From positions 62,001 through 126,000 of the forward strand of contig JAERMQ010000002.1 in NCBI GenBank assembly GCA_016844745.1: a stretch of 64,000 bases of DNA, in the 5' to 3' direction. The notes under the pieces are model-generated. The model did no database searches and was not told where the DNA came from. It worked only from the letters and a program-made list of their open reading frames with translations. The stretch comes from Ignavibacteria bacterium. GTDB lineage: Bacteria > Bacteroidota > Ignavibacteria > Kapaibacteriales > UBA2268. Shown one piece after another: positions 18,904 through 28,205 of this stretch. Made by a program: the position numbers and the translations under genes. Numbering within the stretch: the stretch's first letter is position 1; each line of letters opens with the position of its first letter.

Positions 18904-19683
18904 TTATGGCATTGAAGGTCTGTTTGGATTACCTTTAATAGAAAGCAACTCAATTTCAAAAATAGTCAAAGTATTACCGGGTATTGTAGGAGGAGCGCCT
19001 TTTTCTCCCCAACCCAAATGCGGAGGCATAACTAAACGCCATTTAGCACCGGGTTTCATTAATGAAAAAGCTTCAATCCAACCGGGGACCATATTAGCCG
19101 GGTCAATTTTCAAAGTGACCGGAGTTGGGACAGGACCACGAGTATAGGTATTATCGAATTCCTTACCATCAATAAATGAACCCTTAATATGAACTATTAT
19201 GCTGTCACCAGGCATTGGGGGGCGGCCTGAACCTTGCTTTAGAATTTCGTATTGTAATCCGCTTGCCGAAACTTTTACTCCAGGTTTCTTCTGATTTTGT
19301 TCTAAAAATTTCGGACCTTCTATTTTGTTTTGTTCACCTTTTTGAACAAACTGCATGCTATCTTGGGCAGATCTGTTGTCCTTTTTAGCATTTAATTTTT
19401 TCTGTAATTCGTTGAAGACCCTATCTATTTCAAGATTAGTCATAAGTTGTTTCGATGTATCACCTGCAATGCCATGTTTGAGCCCTGCAACCAAATAGGT
19501 AACATTCGGAATCAAGGTATCCGCCTTCATTCTTAATCCCATCTGGACACCAACCATATAGCTGAATTTATCGTTGAATTCATTTGGTTTGGGTAGGTTG
19601 GAATCTACATTGTCAAGATTTACCTTTTCTTTACAAGCTGTTACAACAAACACTGCAAGTAAAATTAATGTTATTCTTTTCAT
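18904..19683 (-). CDS. FKBP-type peptidyl-prolyl isomerase, lipoprotein
   Basis: This protein speeds cis-trans isomerisation of prolyl bonds in exported proteins. The N-terminal lipoprotein signal MKRITLILLAVFVVTAC ends at lipid-anchored Cys17. An N-terminal helical domain (FKBP_N-like, with FSYMVGVQMG) is followed by the FKBP domain (about 145-250), with GSGRPPMPGDSIIVH, PANMVPGWIEAFSLMKPG and a C-terminal FEIELLSI. The longer frame to 19713 was shortened to the ATG at 19683, which has AGGA about 8 nt upstream and gives a clean lipobox. It probably acts in the periplasm as a folding helper. Confidence 0.9.
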   Translation of the reverse strand: MKRITLILLAVFVVTACKEKVNLDNVDSNLPKPNEFNDKFSYMVGVQMGLRMKADTLIPNVTYLVAGLKHGIAGDTSKQLMTNLEIDRVFNELQKKLNAKKDNRSAQDSMQFVQKGEQNKIEGPKFLEQNQKKPGVKVSASGLQYEILKQGSGRPPMPGDSIIVHIKGSFIDGKEFDNTYTRGPVPTPVTLKIDPANMVPGWIEAFSLMKPGAKWRLVMPPHLGWGEKGAPPTIPGNTLTIFEIELLSIKGNPNRPSMP

Positions 19684-19825
19684 TTTTTTCCTAAAAATAT
19701 TAATAAAAGTCAAGTATTTTATTCATTATTATTACAAAATTTTCTGAAACATGATTACAGGGCTTAAGAGATTGATTTTAAAATCTTTATTTGTTATGAA
19801 ATAATCACCAAACCTTTTTCATCTG

Positions 19826-20440
19826 TTAATCAAAAAATATTTTAGTTGACGGAAGGCTCGATTTGATATTATTTTTTTCCGATTCGGAGAAGGTATTACC
19901 CTCTAAATAAAGCTCCCTTAAAAAAGTTAATTTTGAAATATTTTGTGGTAATTCAGTTAAGTCATTACTGCCGAGGTTAAGGATTTGGAGCTGTTTCATA
20001 CGGGCAATAACTTCAACAGTTCTGGAATGAATTAATTGTGGATTGCCGGATATATCGAGCTTTTCCAACAAAACCAGGTTTTCGAATCCTGTGGGAAGGA
20101 CTTTCAAATCATTTGAAGAAAGATTCAGTTCAATTAAATTTTTCAGAGATGAGAAGCCATTAGGTAAAGTAGTTAAACTATTCTGCGTGACATTTAATTC
20201 CAGAAGATTTTTGAGTAATTCAATATCGGGTGGAATAGTTCCTAAGGATTGTCCTCCAAGGCATAGTTTATATACTTTGAGCGGTTCTTTTAAGGCATCC
20301 GTTAAAGACAAATACAATTTTTGCCCAATAGACGAAAGGGAATCATTTGACTGAATTGAATTTCCCAAGGCAGAATTTAGCTGAAAGAACAACCCAATAA
20401 AAATCAGGATATAATTAAATGGTATTAATTTAATAAGCAT
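19826..20440 (-). CDS. Exported leucine-rich repeat protein
   Basis: The protein has 204 residues: an N-terminal signal peptide (about 1-26, ending SALG), a short spacer and then about five LRRs of 22-23 residues with the bacterial 'LP.gf..L..L..LnLs.N.L' pattern (NSLTTLPNGF, NDLKVLPTGF, NDLTELPQNI). It is likely a surface-exposed or periplasmic binding protein; the ligand is unknown. No T9SS tail or lipobox is visible. It is transcribed divergently from the barrel-like gene at 20547. Confidence 0.75.
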   Translation of the reverse strand: MLIKLIPFNYILIFIGLFFQLNSALGNSIQSNDSLSSIGQKLYLSLTDALKEPLKVYKLCLGGQSLGTIPPDIELLKNLLELNVTQNSLTTLPNGFSSLKNLIELNLSSNDLKVLPTGFENLVLLEKLDISGNPQLIHSRTVEVIARMKQLQILNLGSNDLTELPQNISKLTFLRELYLEGNTFSESEKNNIKSSLPSTKIFFD

Positions 20441-20546
20441 AAAAATTTCTATAAATATTAAAACTACAAAATTAACAAATCTAAGAATATAGATGAAAAA
20501 ATACTTGAATAATAAAATAGTATTTTGTATTATTACATTTTAGATT

Positions 20547-21185
20547 ATGGTTAATTTTATTACAATTATGAAGCAAAATAATTTTCTCCAATATGCCTCT
20601 TATACGTGCCTAATGATGGGATTAAGGAAATTAATGATGCTATCACTTTTGTTTTATTTATCCTTTTTTTCGCAACCTTCCCTTAAGGCTCAGATTTTCA
20701 TATCCGCCGTTGTTGATTATTCACTACCAATGGGCAAATTCAAAACTGTAAATGATAATGGTACCGGTTATGGTGTAACAGTCGAATCCCGTAAATATTG
20801 CGAGCTATGGTATGGACTGACAATTGAGAAATACAAGTATGATACTATTTCAGGAAAACCAACCATACACTATAATGAAATTGTCCAAATATCTCCCCAT
20901 TTAAAATATGTATTCGTACCGGCTTCGTGTGCTAAATTTGCAATTCAGCCATATATCATTGGAGCGCTGATTTTCAGCACCATTGAAGGGAATGATACAG
21001 AATCAATTTTGGGCTGCGGAGCATCACTCGGAGGAGGTATTTGCATGCCTTTCAAGCTTTTTAAATTTTGCTGGTCACTGGAAATAAATGCACAATATTC
21101 TGCTCCTAATTTTATCCTGAGAGCCGACGGAAGACCATCTTTAGAGGCAGTAAATATCGGAGCATTAATAAGTATCGGATTATAA
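20547..21185 (+). CDS. Exported beta-rich protein, probably a small outer-membrane barrel
   Basis: This 212-residue protein carries a signal peptide ending in SLKAQ (about 49), then alternating beta-strand patterns that suggest an 8-strand outer membrane barrel (ISAVVDYSLPMGKF, CGASLGGGICMPFKLF, IGALISIGL at the very C-terminus). Several in-frame ATGs exist; one at 20613 would give a compact signal peptide, so the first 22 residues may not be translated. It is the first of four consecutive exported-protein genes. Specific function not recognised. Confidence 0.6.
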   Translation: MVNFITIMKQNNFLQYASYTCLMMGLRKLMMLSLLFYLSFFSQPSLKAQIFISAVVDYSLPMGKFKTVNDNGTGYGVTVESRKYCELWYGLTIEKYKYDTISGKPTIHYNEIVQISPHLKYVFVPASCAKFAIQPYIIGALIFSTIEGNDTESILGCGASLGGGICMPFKLFKFCWSLEINAQYSAPNFILRADGRPSLEAVNIGALISIGL

Positions 21186-21225
21186 TTTTTTCATTGATTT
21201 CATAAGATAAATTTGAATATGATTG

Positions 21226-22398
21226 ATGTTAAGAATTTTAAAAATTAATAGTAAATCGAATTACTCAAGGAAATGTCATTTAAGAATTAATTTTAAATTA
21301 TATTTGATACCTTGTTTTTTCCTCTTAATATGCTGCTCTGTTACCAAGAGATTCGATGATGCAATCAGAATAAAGGAAAAGTTTGAAAATCAATACACTA
21401 TGAGACCCGGGTCAAATGAGAGTCGAAATGGAAAAACTTTGCGTGGCACAGCAGTAAAGATTCAGGTTATTTCACGTCCTGATTCTTGTCCTGTAACAGT
21501 GACTACTAAGTACAGCAGCCAGGTTGTATTAGTTTTTTTGGATGAGAATTCTGTGGATAAATCAGAGAATTTTGAAACCATACCAATTGAAAATATTGAA
21601 TTAGTCAACTCTTTCGTTAATTTACCAGATAGTCAAAATAAAAAAATCAATGTTTTCGAAGTTTACAATAATCCAAATGAAGTACGTTCACTTCGTGAAA
21701 TACCAGTCGATACTATTATTATCGATACTTGCTGCCCTTGCCGCTGCCAGCCATTGAGTTTAGAGCTTGATATAAGTTGCCCAAAGCGGACATATTCAAG
21801 TTTCTTCTCGGAACTTCGCGCCGGATATGCCATTTATAATGATAAAATTAACCTGTTTTCTGAAAAAGTACGTCAGGGCTGGATGTTCGAAGGTGTTGGC
21901 GGTATGAGGTTTGGAGCTGAAAAAGAATGGGGAATAGGTCTGGCTTTATCAACCGGTATAATGGCACGTAATTCTTTTAAATTGGAAGATGCTATGCGTT
22001 ATACAGTTATGCTGCACGGCAGGTACCAATCAACAAAAGAGAAGTTTTTAGGATTATGTATGCGTCCTTTTATTTACGGACAATTCGGGCTTACAGTAGA
22101 TGATTTGTCATTGAAACTTATGGATTTTAATTTCGGCTCCGGATGCGAAGATTGTAAAAAGTATTTAAAAGACCTCCAGGCAAATAATTTAATTCCTGGA
22201 ATTGATTTTTCTCTGCCAATATCCTTTGGCTTTGGAGTTGGGTTCGATATACCGGTAGTTTCATTTTTTGATTTATCGGTTGATATTGGATTCCGCTCTC
22301 TTGGATTCGGAGAATCAGCCCAGATTGCAGGATTTGAAAATGTTCCGTCACTACGAAGGATAAATATGTTTCTTATGCGCTTTGGCATTACTTATTAG
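21226..22398 (+). CDS. Exported barrel-like protein of unknown family
   Basis: This protein of about 390 residues has a hydrophobic N-terminal segment ending FLLICCSVTK, which could be a lipobox or a signal anchor. The middle contains a Cys-rich stretch (DTCCPCRCQPLSLELDISCP). The C-terminal half has alternating Gly/aromatic strands and ends with MFLMRFGITY, consistent with an outer-membrane barrel. A TTG precedes the ATG used here (21226). The family was not recognised. It probably functions with its neighbours at the cell envelope. Confidence 0.55.
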   Translation: MLRILKINSKSNYSRKCHLRINFKLYLIPCFFLLICCSVTKRFDDAIRIKEKFENQYTMRPGSNESRNGKTLRGTAVKIQVISRPDSCPVTVTTKYSSQVVLVFLDENSVDKSENFETIPIENIELVNSFVNLPDSQNKKINVFEVYNNPNEVRSLREIPVDTIIIDTCCPCRCQPLSLELDISCPKRTYSSFFSELRAGYAIYNDKINLFSEKVRQGWMFEGVGGMRFGAEKEWGIGLALSTGIMARNSFKLEDAMRYTVMLHGRYQSTKEKFLGLCMRPFIYGQFGLTVDDLSLKLMDFNFGSGCEDCKKYLKDLQANNLIPGIDFSLPISFGFGVGFDIPVVSFFDLSVDIGFRSLGFGESAQIAGFENVPSLRRINMFLMRFGITY

Positions 22399-22466
22399 AA
22401 ATTATTTTATGAGATATTAATGAGAAATACAAATATTAAATATAAAAACAATTTCAAAAGTCCGGT

Positions 22467-22546
22467 AGAATGTCATTCTGAACGAAGTGAAGAATCCACT
22501 CCCAATATTACTTCTGGATTCTTCACTTCGTTCAGAATGACATTCT
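22467..22546. repeat. Perfect 32-bp inverted repeat, GAATGTCATTCTGA family
   Basis: Two exactly complementary 32-bp arms (22467-22498 and 22515-22546) flank a 16-nt spacer. Translated forward, the left arm gives CHSERSEES, a familiar spurious peptide from this dispersed repeat in environmental genomes. It sits just upstream of a lipoprotein gene and reads through as an artificial N-terminal extension of it. A relative is at 45729-45804. Confidence 0.9.
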
Positions 22547-22581
22547 TCCACTTTTTTGAATTATCTAAAAAACTCTTTAGC

Positions 22582-23511
22582 ATGGAAGTTGTCCAATTTG
22601 AATTGAACACTAAATTTAATCTATATATAATTAGAAATATTTTATTTCTATGTATGTTAATTCTCTTCTCTTGCGGAGATTGCAATTTAATCACTGCAGA
22701 TTATCCCTGCCAGATTCGCGAAGCAACGATTACATTATTCGACCCGCGAGTCAATATCATTAACGATTCTGTTATTGTGCCTGTTCCTACATACTCCAAT
22801 CATACATTCCAGTTCCCAAATGATAATGCCAGTTCCGGTTTACTGACTAATGATAATCGTTTCGATGTAAAGGATGTGAAAAAGCAGTTCATTGTTCTGG
22901 ATAATATTGAATATACTCCTTCCGGCAGCAACGAGACTCACACCGTTCAGCTTGTAAGTATCAATCCCTCAAATACAAATATGATAGGTGATTTAATGGT
23001 CGTCGATGTAAATATGAATTCTACTCCTAATTCGGCATTACTTCGCTTCTATGGCTATTTAGCACGCTTTCCGAATGATTTCTTTTCGGAGGATGCATAT
23101 AAATTCTGCCAGCAATATCTTGAAGGGTATCGAAAGAGTGATATTAACTATGGGAAAATTCGTCAACAATCAACCTCGAATGGCTCAGGACTTCCCAATT
23201 CAGTTCAAAAGCTATACAATATTAATAATATTAGAGTATTGGACTCCAAAGGAAATGATGTTAGTGATATTTATAAAAGTTCAATACCTTCAAATATATT
23301 ATCCGGCATATATTCAAGCAATAAATCAACTGCAATCGATATCCAGGTGAAAGCCGGTCAGGTTTATTATTACAAAGCAAGGAACGGTAAAGAATTCGCT
23401 GTCGTAATAGTTGATATTAGACAGGGCACTTTCGAACCTTTCATGAAGCGTGTAACAATCAAGTTTTCCGAGTTGGTAGGAACAAAAACTACTGAATGTC
23501 CAACTCAATAA
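22582..23511 (+). CDS. Putative lipoprotein of unknown function
   Basis: This protein has about 309 residues. Its hydrophobic N-terminus NILFLCMLILFSC ends in a plausible lipobox Cys, followed by GDCNLITADYPC. The rest is mixed alpha/beta with no recognised domain. The frame is open from 22420, but that upstream part translates a dispersed inverted repeat, so the ATG at 22582 is preferred. The protein has several Cys residues (Cys in the lipobox, in ADYPCQ, KFCQ and the C-terminal TECPTQ). It is part of a run of exported-protein genes. Confidence 0.6.
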   Translation: MEVVQFELNTKFNLYIIRNILFLCMLILFSCGDCNLITADYPCQIREATITLFDPRVNIINDSVIVPVPTYSNHTFQFPNDNASSGLLTNDNRFDVKDVKKQFIVLDNIEYTPSGSNETHTVQLVSINPSNTNMIGDLMVVDVNMNSTPNSALLRFYGYLARFPNDFFSEDAYKFCQQYLEGYRKSDINYGKIRQQSTSNGSGLPNSVQKLYNINNIRVLDSKGNDVSDIYKSSIPSNILSGIYSSNKSTAIDIQVKAGQVYYYKARNGKEFAVVIVDIRQGTFEPFMKRVTIKFSELVGTKTTECPTQ

Positions 23512-23549
23512 TTGGATTTAGAAAATTGAAAAGACAAAATACATATAAC

Positions 23550-26258
23550 ATGAAAACAGCTCTGAATAAGGGATTTCATAGACGGAATTCTGATTCTTTA
23601 ATTAATGAATTTTGTTTTTGTGATTTGTCATTTATTCGAAATTCTAAAATCATTTTATTGATATTCAGTTCTTTCTTACTAATTCAATTTACTTCATGCA
23701 AAACCACACAACAACAAGTATTACCGCCTAATAATGTATCTGCTATTAATACAAAATCGGATAATTTCGCACCTGCTCGAAGACCCATTGCGGGCTCACA
23801 GCTTAATCCATGCGCTGAAAATATAGTTACTGATTCCTTAAACCAACAACTCAATGTCAATCCATCTAAAGAATTTATCAAAAAATTATTCGGTCATGAA
23901 CAGGCAAAATTTGCTGATGCAATCACGTTTTTGAGCGATAACTCAGGTTTTTTATCCATTTCTTATTCAACCATTTCTGAAGCAAGTTCTTCAATTACTA
24001 ATAAAGTTGGTGGCACCGATATTTTCGAATTCTCTGAACTTAATGGAAAATACTCTTTATCCTGCCATGAGCCTCCTATTAATACCAAAACATGGGACTC
24101 TCATCCGTTTGCTGTTGCCGATGGAAAAGGGAATATCCTTTTGATTTGGTCATCGGACAGGGAAGATAATCTCGGAGGTTATTCCTTACCTTTTGTGAAT
24201 TTCATAAGTCTCGATAATAAGGTAAATCCAACAAAAGGCAACTCCGATTTGTACTTTGCATTTCGCATAGGTGGCAAGTGGAGAGAAGTTTGGAATTTTT
24301 CTTCTATATCAACCGATATTAATTCCACTTTCAATGATGAAACTCCTTTTCTTTACTGTATATGCCATACTTCAATTATATATTTTGCATCTAACCGCAA
24401 CGGCTCAACTCCTACGGACTTTGATATTTTCTCTTTGAAAATCCATATTGATTTCGATAAACAGCAAATCACTGCATTGTCCCATCCGGAGTCGCTCCCG
24501 AAAGGAAATAATGAAATTAATTCTAAATCGAAGGAATTTTATCCAATTGTTTTGAAATCAAATAACACTCAGGATTCAGCCAAATCGTACTTATATTTCT
24601 CATCCGACAGATATAAGGAACCAGTGAGGATTAATCAGGACACAATCATGCAATGCGTAGGTGGATTTGATATTTACCGTTATCCCATCGATGTAGATTG
24701 CAGGAATCCTATTATTACTTATAATATAGTCTTAAAAAATGCCGAAAACCCCTCTGAGAAAGTTAAATCGCCTGTTATTGAGATTCGAAGGCAAGATGGA
24801 AGTATATTTCAAAGAACGGAAGAAATTTCCGAATCATTCAAATTGAATTACGGCGAGAAGTACTCTGCTTCTGGCGGTTCCCATTGGAATCAAATTGAAT
24901 GTGAAGGTTCGGACAGAACAATTAGCCATTATATGGGAAGAAGAATCCTGAATCTTGAACCTCAAATTAATGAACGAAAAGTGGAAATCGAGTATGATTC
25001 TATCGTTCGGAGCAAAAGAATAGTTGAGTACGACACTACTTATCCTATCAATAAATTTAAACTCTCTGCCTTTTCCGGCGCTTCTTCGGATACACTTCCT
25101 ATCCTGAATATAAATTATGCTAACGACTCTATTTTTGTCAAATACCTTCAAATCACTGAAAGAGTGAGGATTGAAGACCCTTTGCATAAGACATTTAAAA
25201 GAAAAATTCCTGTTTATGATACTATTCCGCAATATGACACAACATTCTATAAAACCTTTGATACCTTAGCTCAATCGAAACTATCGTTACTTGGTAATTT
25301 CCCATCGTTACTGCCTTTGCAGGACACAACTATTTTCGATACGATAAATATATATCCCAAATATTATTACTTCCCGCCCTGCCATTGGGATTTCATTACT
25401 CATTTGGATGAATACCGCAGGAACGTTCCTTATTTCCAGACTGGTTTTTGGGAGGTCAATACATCCTCCAATTTGAAGCAGCACTTGCAGCAGATTACCT
25501 CCAAGTTATTTCATGATGCTACCTTTATTGAATTACATCCTGAAAACCAGTATTTCGGCGTCAGTACTAAGTCTAAAGGAGACACATTAAAGAAAGAAGC
25601 TCAGAAAAACAGGCGGAATAACCGAATTGCTGAATACATCCAATATGCTAAGGATGTTGACAAGAATTTGAATATTATGAGGGAAGAAATCGCAGAAAAG
25701 ATTCTTCCGACTTATAATGAATTAATTACCCGAATCCCCACTTCAAACAGTAAATTAATCATCCAGATTGAAGGCTACAGCGATTTGCGACCCATTCTGC
25801 GCGGTCATTATATCGGTCAACAGGTTAAATACGTTAGCGGAGATTATGATTCCATCACTCGTAGAATTGCAACAAAACTCATTACTATCAAACCGAACGA
25901 ATCTTTAGTTGGCAAAGACAACGAGGATTTATCCCTGCTTCGGGCGTATTACGGGTATCTGGAAATCCTGAAAAAGCTCGAAGAGAATGAATTATTCAGG
26001 CAGTTCGAAGAGAGTGGAGAAGTGCTGATGCCGCATAAGGTACTCGACCCGCATGAATTCGAAAAAGCCTTTGAAAAAAGCAAAATCATTTTTCTTGTCG
26101 TTGGCAAAGGTGTTGATGTTGAGGGAACAGTTAAAATCAAAGACTCGGGTAAAGATTATTATTCATTAGACCCCGTGCGCCGTATAAATATTATTATATC
26201 CCGCATTGAATATGTCAATGGAACAATGCTGGACGCTCCTTGCTGCAAACCAAAATAA
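23550..26258 (+). CDS. PD40 beta-propeller lipoprotein with OmpA-like C-terminal region
   Basis: This protein has about 900 residues. The signal segment KIILLIFSSFLLIQFTSC ends in a lipobox Cys. The N-terminal half contains PD40/WD40-like strand motifs (IYFASNRNGS, LYFSSDRYK, GGFDIYRY, LIWSSDRE), as in TolB and T9SS-associated PorE-like proteins. The C-terminal 170 residues have an OmpA-like layout: a 'IEGYSD' strand, a 'LSLLRAYYGYL' helix and an 'RRINIIIS' strand. This combination suggests an outer-membrane-anchored, peptidoglycan-contacting protein. A start at 23496 would overlap the preceding gene, so 23550 was chosen. Confidence 0.65.
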   Translation: MKTALNKGFHRRNSDSLINEFCFCDLSFIRNSKIILLIFSSFLLIQFTSCKTTQQQVLPPNNVSAINTKSDNFAPARRPIAGSQLNPCAENIVTDSLNQQLNVNPSKEFIKKLFGHEQAKFADAITFLSDNSGFLSISYSTISEASSSITNKVGGTDIFEFSELNGKYSLSCHEPPINTKTWDSHPFAVADGKGNILLIWSSDREDNLGGYSLPFVNFISLDNKVNPTKGNSDLYFAFRIGGKWREVWNFSSISTDINSTFNDETPFLYCICHTSIIYFASNRNGSTPTDFDIFSLKIHIDFDKQQITALSHPESLPKGNNEINSKSKEFYPIVLKSNNTQDSAKSYLYFSSDRYKEPVRINQDTIMQCVGGFDIYRYPIDVDCRNPIITYNIVLKNAENPSEKVKSPVIEIRRQDGSIFQRTEEISESFKLNYGEKYSASGGSHWNQIECEGSDRTISHYMGRRILNLEPQINERKVEIEYDSIVRSKRIVEYDTTYPINKFKLSAFSGASSDTLPILNINYANDSIFVKYLQITERVRIEDPLHKTFKRKIPVYDTIPQYDTTFYKTFDTLAQSKLSLLGNFPSLLPLQDTTIFDTINIYPKYYYFPPCHWDFITHLDEYRRNVPYFQTGFWEVNTSSNLKQHLQQITSKLFHDATFIELHPENQYFGVSTKSKGDTLKKEAQKNRRNNRIAEYIQYAKDVDKNLNIMREEIAEKILPTYNELITRIPTSNSKLIIQIEGYSDLRPILRGHYIGQQVKYVSGDYDSITRRIATKLITIKPNESLVGKDNEDLSLLRAYYGYLEILKKLEENELFRQFEESGEVLMPHKVLDPHEFEKAFEKSKIIFLVVGKGVDVEGTVKIKDSGKDYYSLDPVRRINIIISRIEYVNGTMLDAPCCKPK

Positions 26259-26789
26259 TTGTTAATGGTTAATGGTCAATGGTTAATGAAAAAATTAAAA
26301 TTATAAGTTCTGAAATCCTATAATCATTAAATCCAATTAATCCTAATTCAGACACTTCATATCCTTTTACCGCTTTTCTATGCTTTTGTACACATTTCTA
26401 CGGTTTTCTACGATTTTTCAAATTCGACTTATTGAGATTCGTTGTCATCCGATTACTGTGAGTCATCGGATGACTAAATTTCAAAATTTGTGAACAAATT
26501 GAATAATCTTGGTAAAGTATTTACGCATTTTTTTTTATTCATTTCCTTTGTGTCCTTTGTGAAAATTTCTTTGTGTCCTTTGTGTTAAAATACTTCACTT
26601 AATTACAGAAAATATTTTACCACAAAGGTCACGAAGGTAAGCACAAAGGGCTCAAAGATATTCTGCCAAACTTTCAAAGAACGTTGCTATGCAAAAATAA
26701 TAAGTCAAAAAGTAATACCAAGAAAAGGATGTAGAAATAATTTTAAAATGATTTTTATAATAAATACTTTTTCATTCGTTATTGAAAAT
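26259..26789. other. Gene-free region with dispersed repeats
   Basis: No gene was recognised. It contains short 'gttaatgg' tandem repeats (about 26260-26290), a second copy of the 'tgaaatcc...ttcagac' repeat (26306-26353), paired 'tttgtgtcctttgtg' units near 26550-26585 with reverse-oriented 'cacaaagg' relatives near 26622-26650, and a second copy (about 26672-26754) of the repeat at 65-140. Confidence 0.6.
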
Positions 26790-27263
26790 ATGAAAGCGAA
26801 AGTTTATATTGAAACGAGCATTATCAGCTACCTTGCCGCAAAGCAAAGCAGGGATTTGATTGTAGCGGCAAATCAACAGATTACTCATGAATGGTGGGAT
26901 AATAGAAGAAACCTGTTTGATTTGTTTTCATCTTCACTTGTAATTGAGGAAGCAAGCAAAGGTGATTCTGATGCTGCTAACAAAAGACTTGCAATATTAA
27001 ATAATATAAATATTATTGGTTTAAACCCTGAAATAATGAAGTTTGCCGGTATGATAATTAATGGCAGGATTTTGCCAACAAAGGCAAGTGATGATGCCAT
27101 TCATATATCTGTAGCAATTATTTATAGCTTTGATTATCTTTTGACATGGAATTGTAAACACATAGCTAATGCAGAGATCCAGAAACAAATATTAAAACTG
27201 GCTAACAAATTTGGTTATGAAATGCCGGTTATTTGTACACCTTATGAATTATTAGGAGAATAG
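26790..27263 (+). CDS. PIN-domain protein, probable toxin (VapC-like)
   Basis: This protein of about 157 residues has PIN-fold features: the N-terminal strand VYIETSIISYLAA, a mid helix with conserved Glu (LVIEEASKGD), the motif KASDDAIHISVA and the C-terminal TWNCKHIAN. In the first motif Glu replaces the usual Asp, a variant known in this subfamily. PIN toxins are ribonucleases; activity here is inferred. The ATG at 26790 was preferred over the longer frame because it puts the strand at the N-terminus. The next gene starts 3 bp downstream and is the likely antitoxin. Confidence 0.75.
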   Translation: MKAKVYIETSIISYLAAKQSRDLIVAANQQITHEWWDNRRNLFDLFSSSLVIEEASKGDSDAANKRLAILNNINIIGLNPEIMKFAGMIINGRILPTKASDDAIHISVAIIYSFDYLLTWNCKHIANAEIQKQILKLANKFGYEMPVICTPYELLGE

Positions 27264-27266
27264 AAA

Positions 27267-27464
27267 ATGCGGAATGACCCAATAATTGAAGAACTCCATA
27301 AAATCCGGGAGGAACATGCTGCGGAATTTGATTTCGACTTGAATAAAATCTATCAAGACCTTAAATCAAAAGAAAAAAGCATGAAATTTAAAATTCTCGA
27401 TTTACCAACAATAAATCATGCAGATAGAATGGTTATTGCAGAGGATTCAACGGAATATCATTAA
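27267..27464 (+). CDS. Small protein, probable partner (antitoxin) of the PIN protein
   Basis: This 65-residue protein begins MRNDPIIEELHKIREEHAAE, a pattern often seen in small proteins paired with PIN-domain genes ('DPIIEE.RKIREEHA..F..Dl..I..DL'). The C-terminal part is short and polar, with no DNA-binding domain obvious by eye. It lies 3 bp downstream of the PIN gene. Family membership is inferred from this N-terminal pattern and the context. Confidence 0.65.
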   Translation: MRNDPIIEELHKIREEHAAEFDFDLNKIYQDLKSKEKSMKFKILDLPTINHADRMVIAEDSTEYH

Positions 27465-27488
27465 AAATTTAGAATTTAATTGGTAGTT

Positions 27489-27680
27489 ATGAAATATAAA
27501 TCATCGTTCGAAGAAATATGGGAAGCTCGTCAACAGATATACAATGACTGCAACAACAATCCCAAAGACTTGATTGAATATTATATTTCATTGCAGAATG
27601 AAAAAAAATCTTATAATGATAATGACAAAATTCAATCAATCAAGAAGAGTAAATCAAGAATTCGGAAATCCTTTTTATGA
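27489..27680 (+). CDS. Small hypothetical protein
   Basis: A 64-residue polar protein with a Lys/Arg/Ser-rich C-terminus (IKKSKSRIRKS). No domain was recognised. It lies 24 bp after the preceding small gene and may belong to the same transcript. The frame also has a TTG at 27480; ATG at 27489 was preferred. It may not be a real gene. Confidence 0.4.
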   Translation: MKYKSSFEEIWEARQQIYNDCNNNPKDLIEYYISLQNEKKSYNDNDKIQSIKKSKSRIRKSFL

Positions 27681-27780
27681 AATAAAACAGAACAGAAATT
27701 ATCTACAATTCAATGATAATGAATAAGTATTAAGTTGGATTTTTAGTAGTTAATAGATGTTTAAAAAATAATCTAAAATA

Positions 27781-27811
27781 GACATCCAATGTTTGCCAAA
27801 CATTGGATGTC
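27781..27811. terminator. 31-nt palindrome between convergent genes (bidirectional terminator candidate)
   Basis: Two exactly complementary 15-nt arms (GACATCCAATGTTTG and CAAACATTGGATGTC) flank a single central C. It lies between a gene ending at 27680 (+) and one ending at 27857 (-), where a bidirectional terminator would be expected. No clear U-tract follows. The GACATCC/GGATGTC ends resemble the hairpin at 201-237, so it may instead be a dispersed repeat. Confidence 0.45.
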
Positions 27812-27856
27812 TTGTACAAATTTGATATAATCTAACTTAAATTATATAAATTTCGT

Positions 27857-28126
27857 CTAACTATTAACGCTTGCTATCAGTTCTTTATTATAAGAATCGA
27901 CTGCTTTTAATCCCCAAACAATGGTAATTATATGGATAATTGGTAATAAGAAAAATCCAATTACCAAAAAGCACAAAAATAGGTTGATTACTTCGACTAT
28001 CGTCATAATTATTCCCCCCTTTGTAGTTGCATATAATAGACCTAATCCACCAAAAAAAATCGTCAACAACACGCTTGCACCTCTGCTTTTCATGGGCAAA
28101 TTCACATTAATCCGAGTTTCAGCCAT
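27857..28126 (-). CDS. Small two-helix membrane protein
   Basis: This 89-residue protein has two hydrophobic segments, about 15-42 and 45-70. The first contains GGLGLLYATTKGGIIM, a Gly-rich pattern also seen in TM2-like or DUF-type small membrane proteins. Upstream, AGGAGG lies about 6 nt before the ATG, a strong Shine-Dalgarno site. No firm family assignment. Confidence 0.6.
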   Translation of the reverse strand: MAETRINVNLPMKSRGASVLLTIFFGGLGLLYATTKGGIIMTIVEVINLFLCFLVIGFFLLPIIHIITIVWGLKAVDSYNKELIASVNS

Positions 28127-28205
28127 AAAAGTCCTCCTAAATTTGGTTAAATTTAATAATATTAAATGAATAATAAAATTTATGAAACATATGAATTTTG
28201 AATTA

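Noticed and set aside
22420-22581. Longer start for the lipoprotein gene
   Set aside because: This segment translates a dispersed inverted repeat (CHSERSEES). The ATG at 22582 gives a proper lipoprotein signal.
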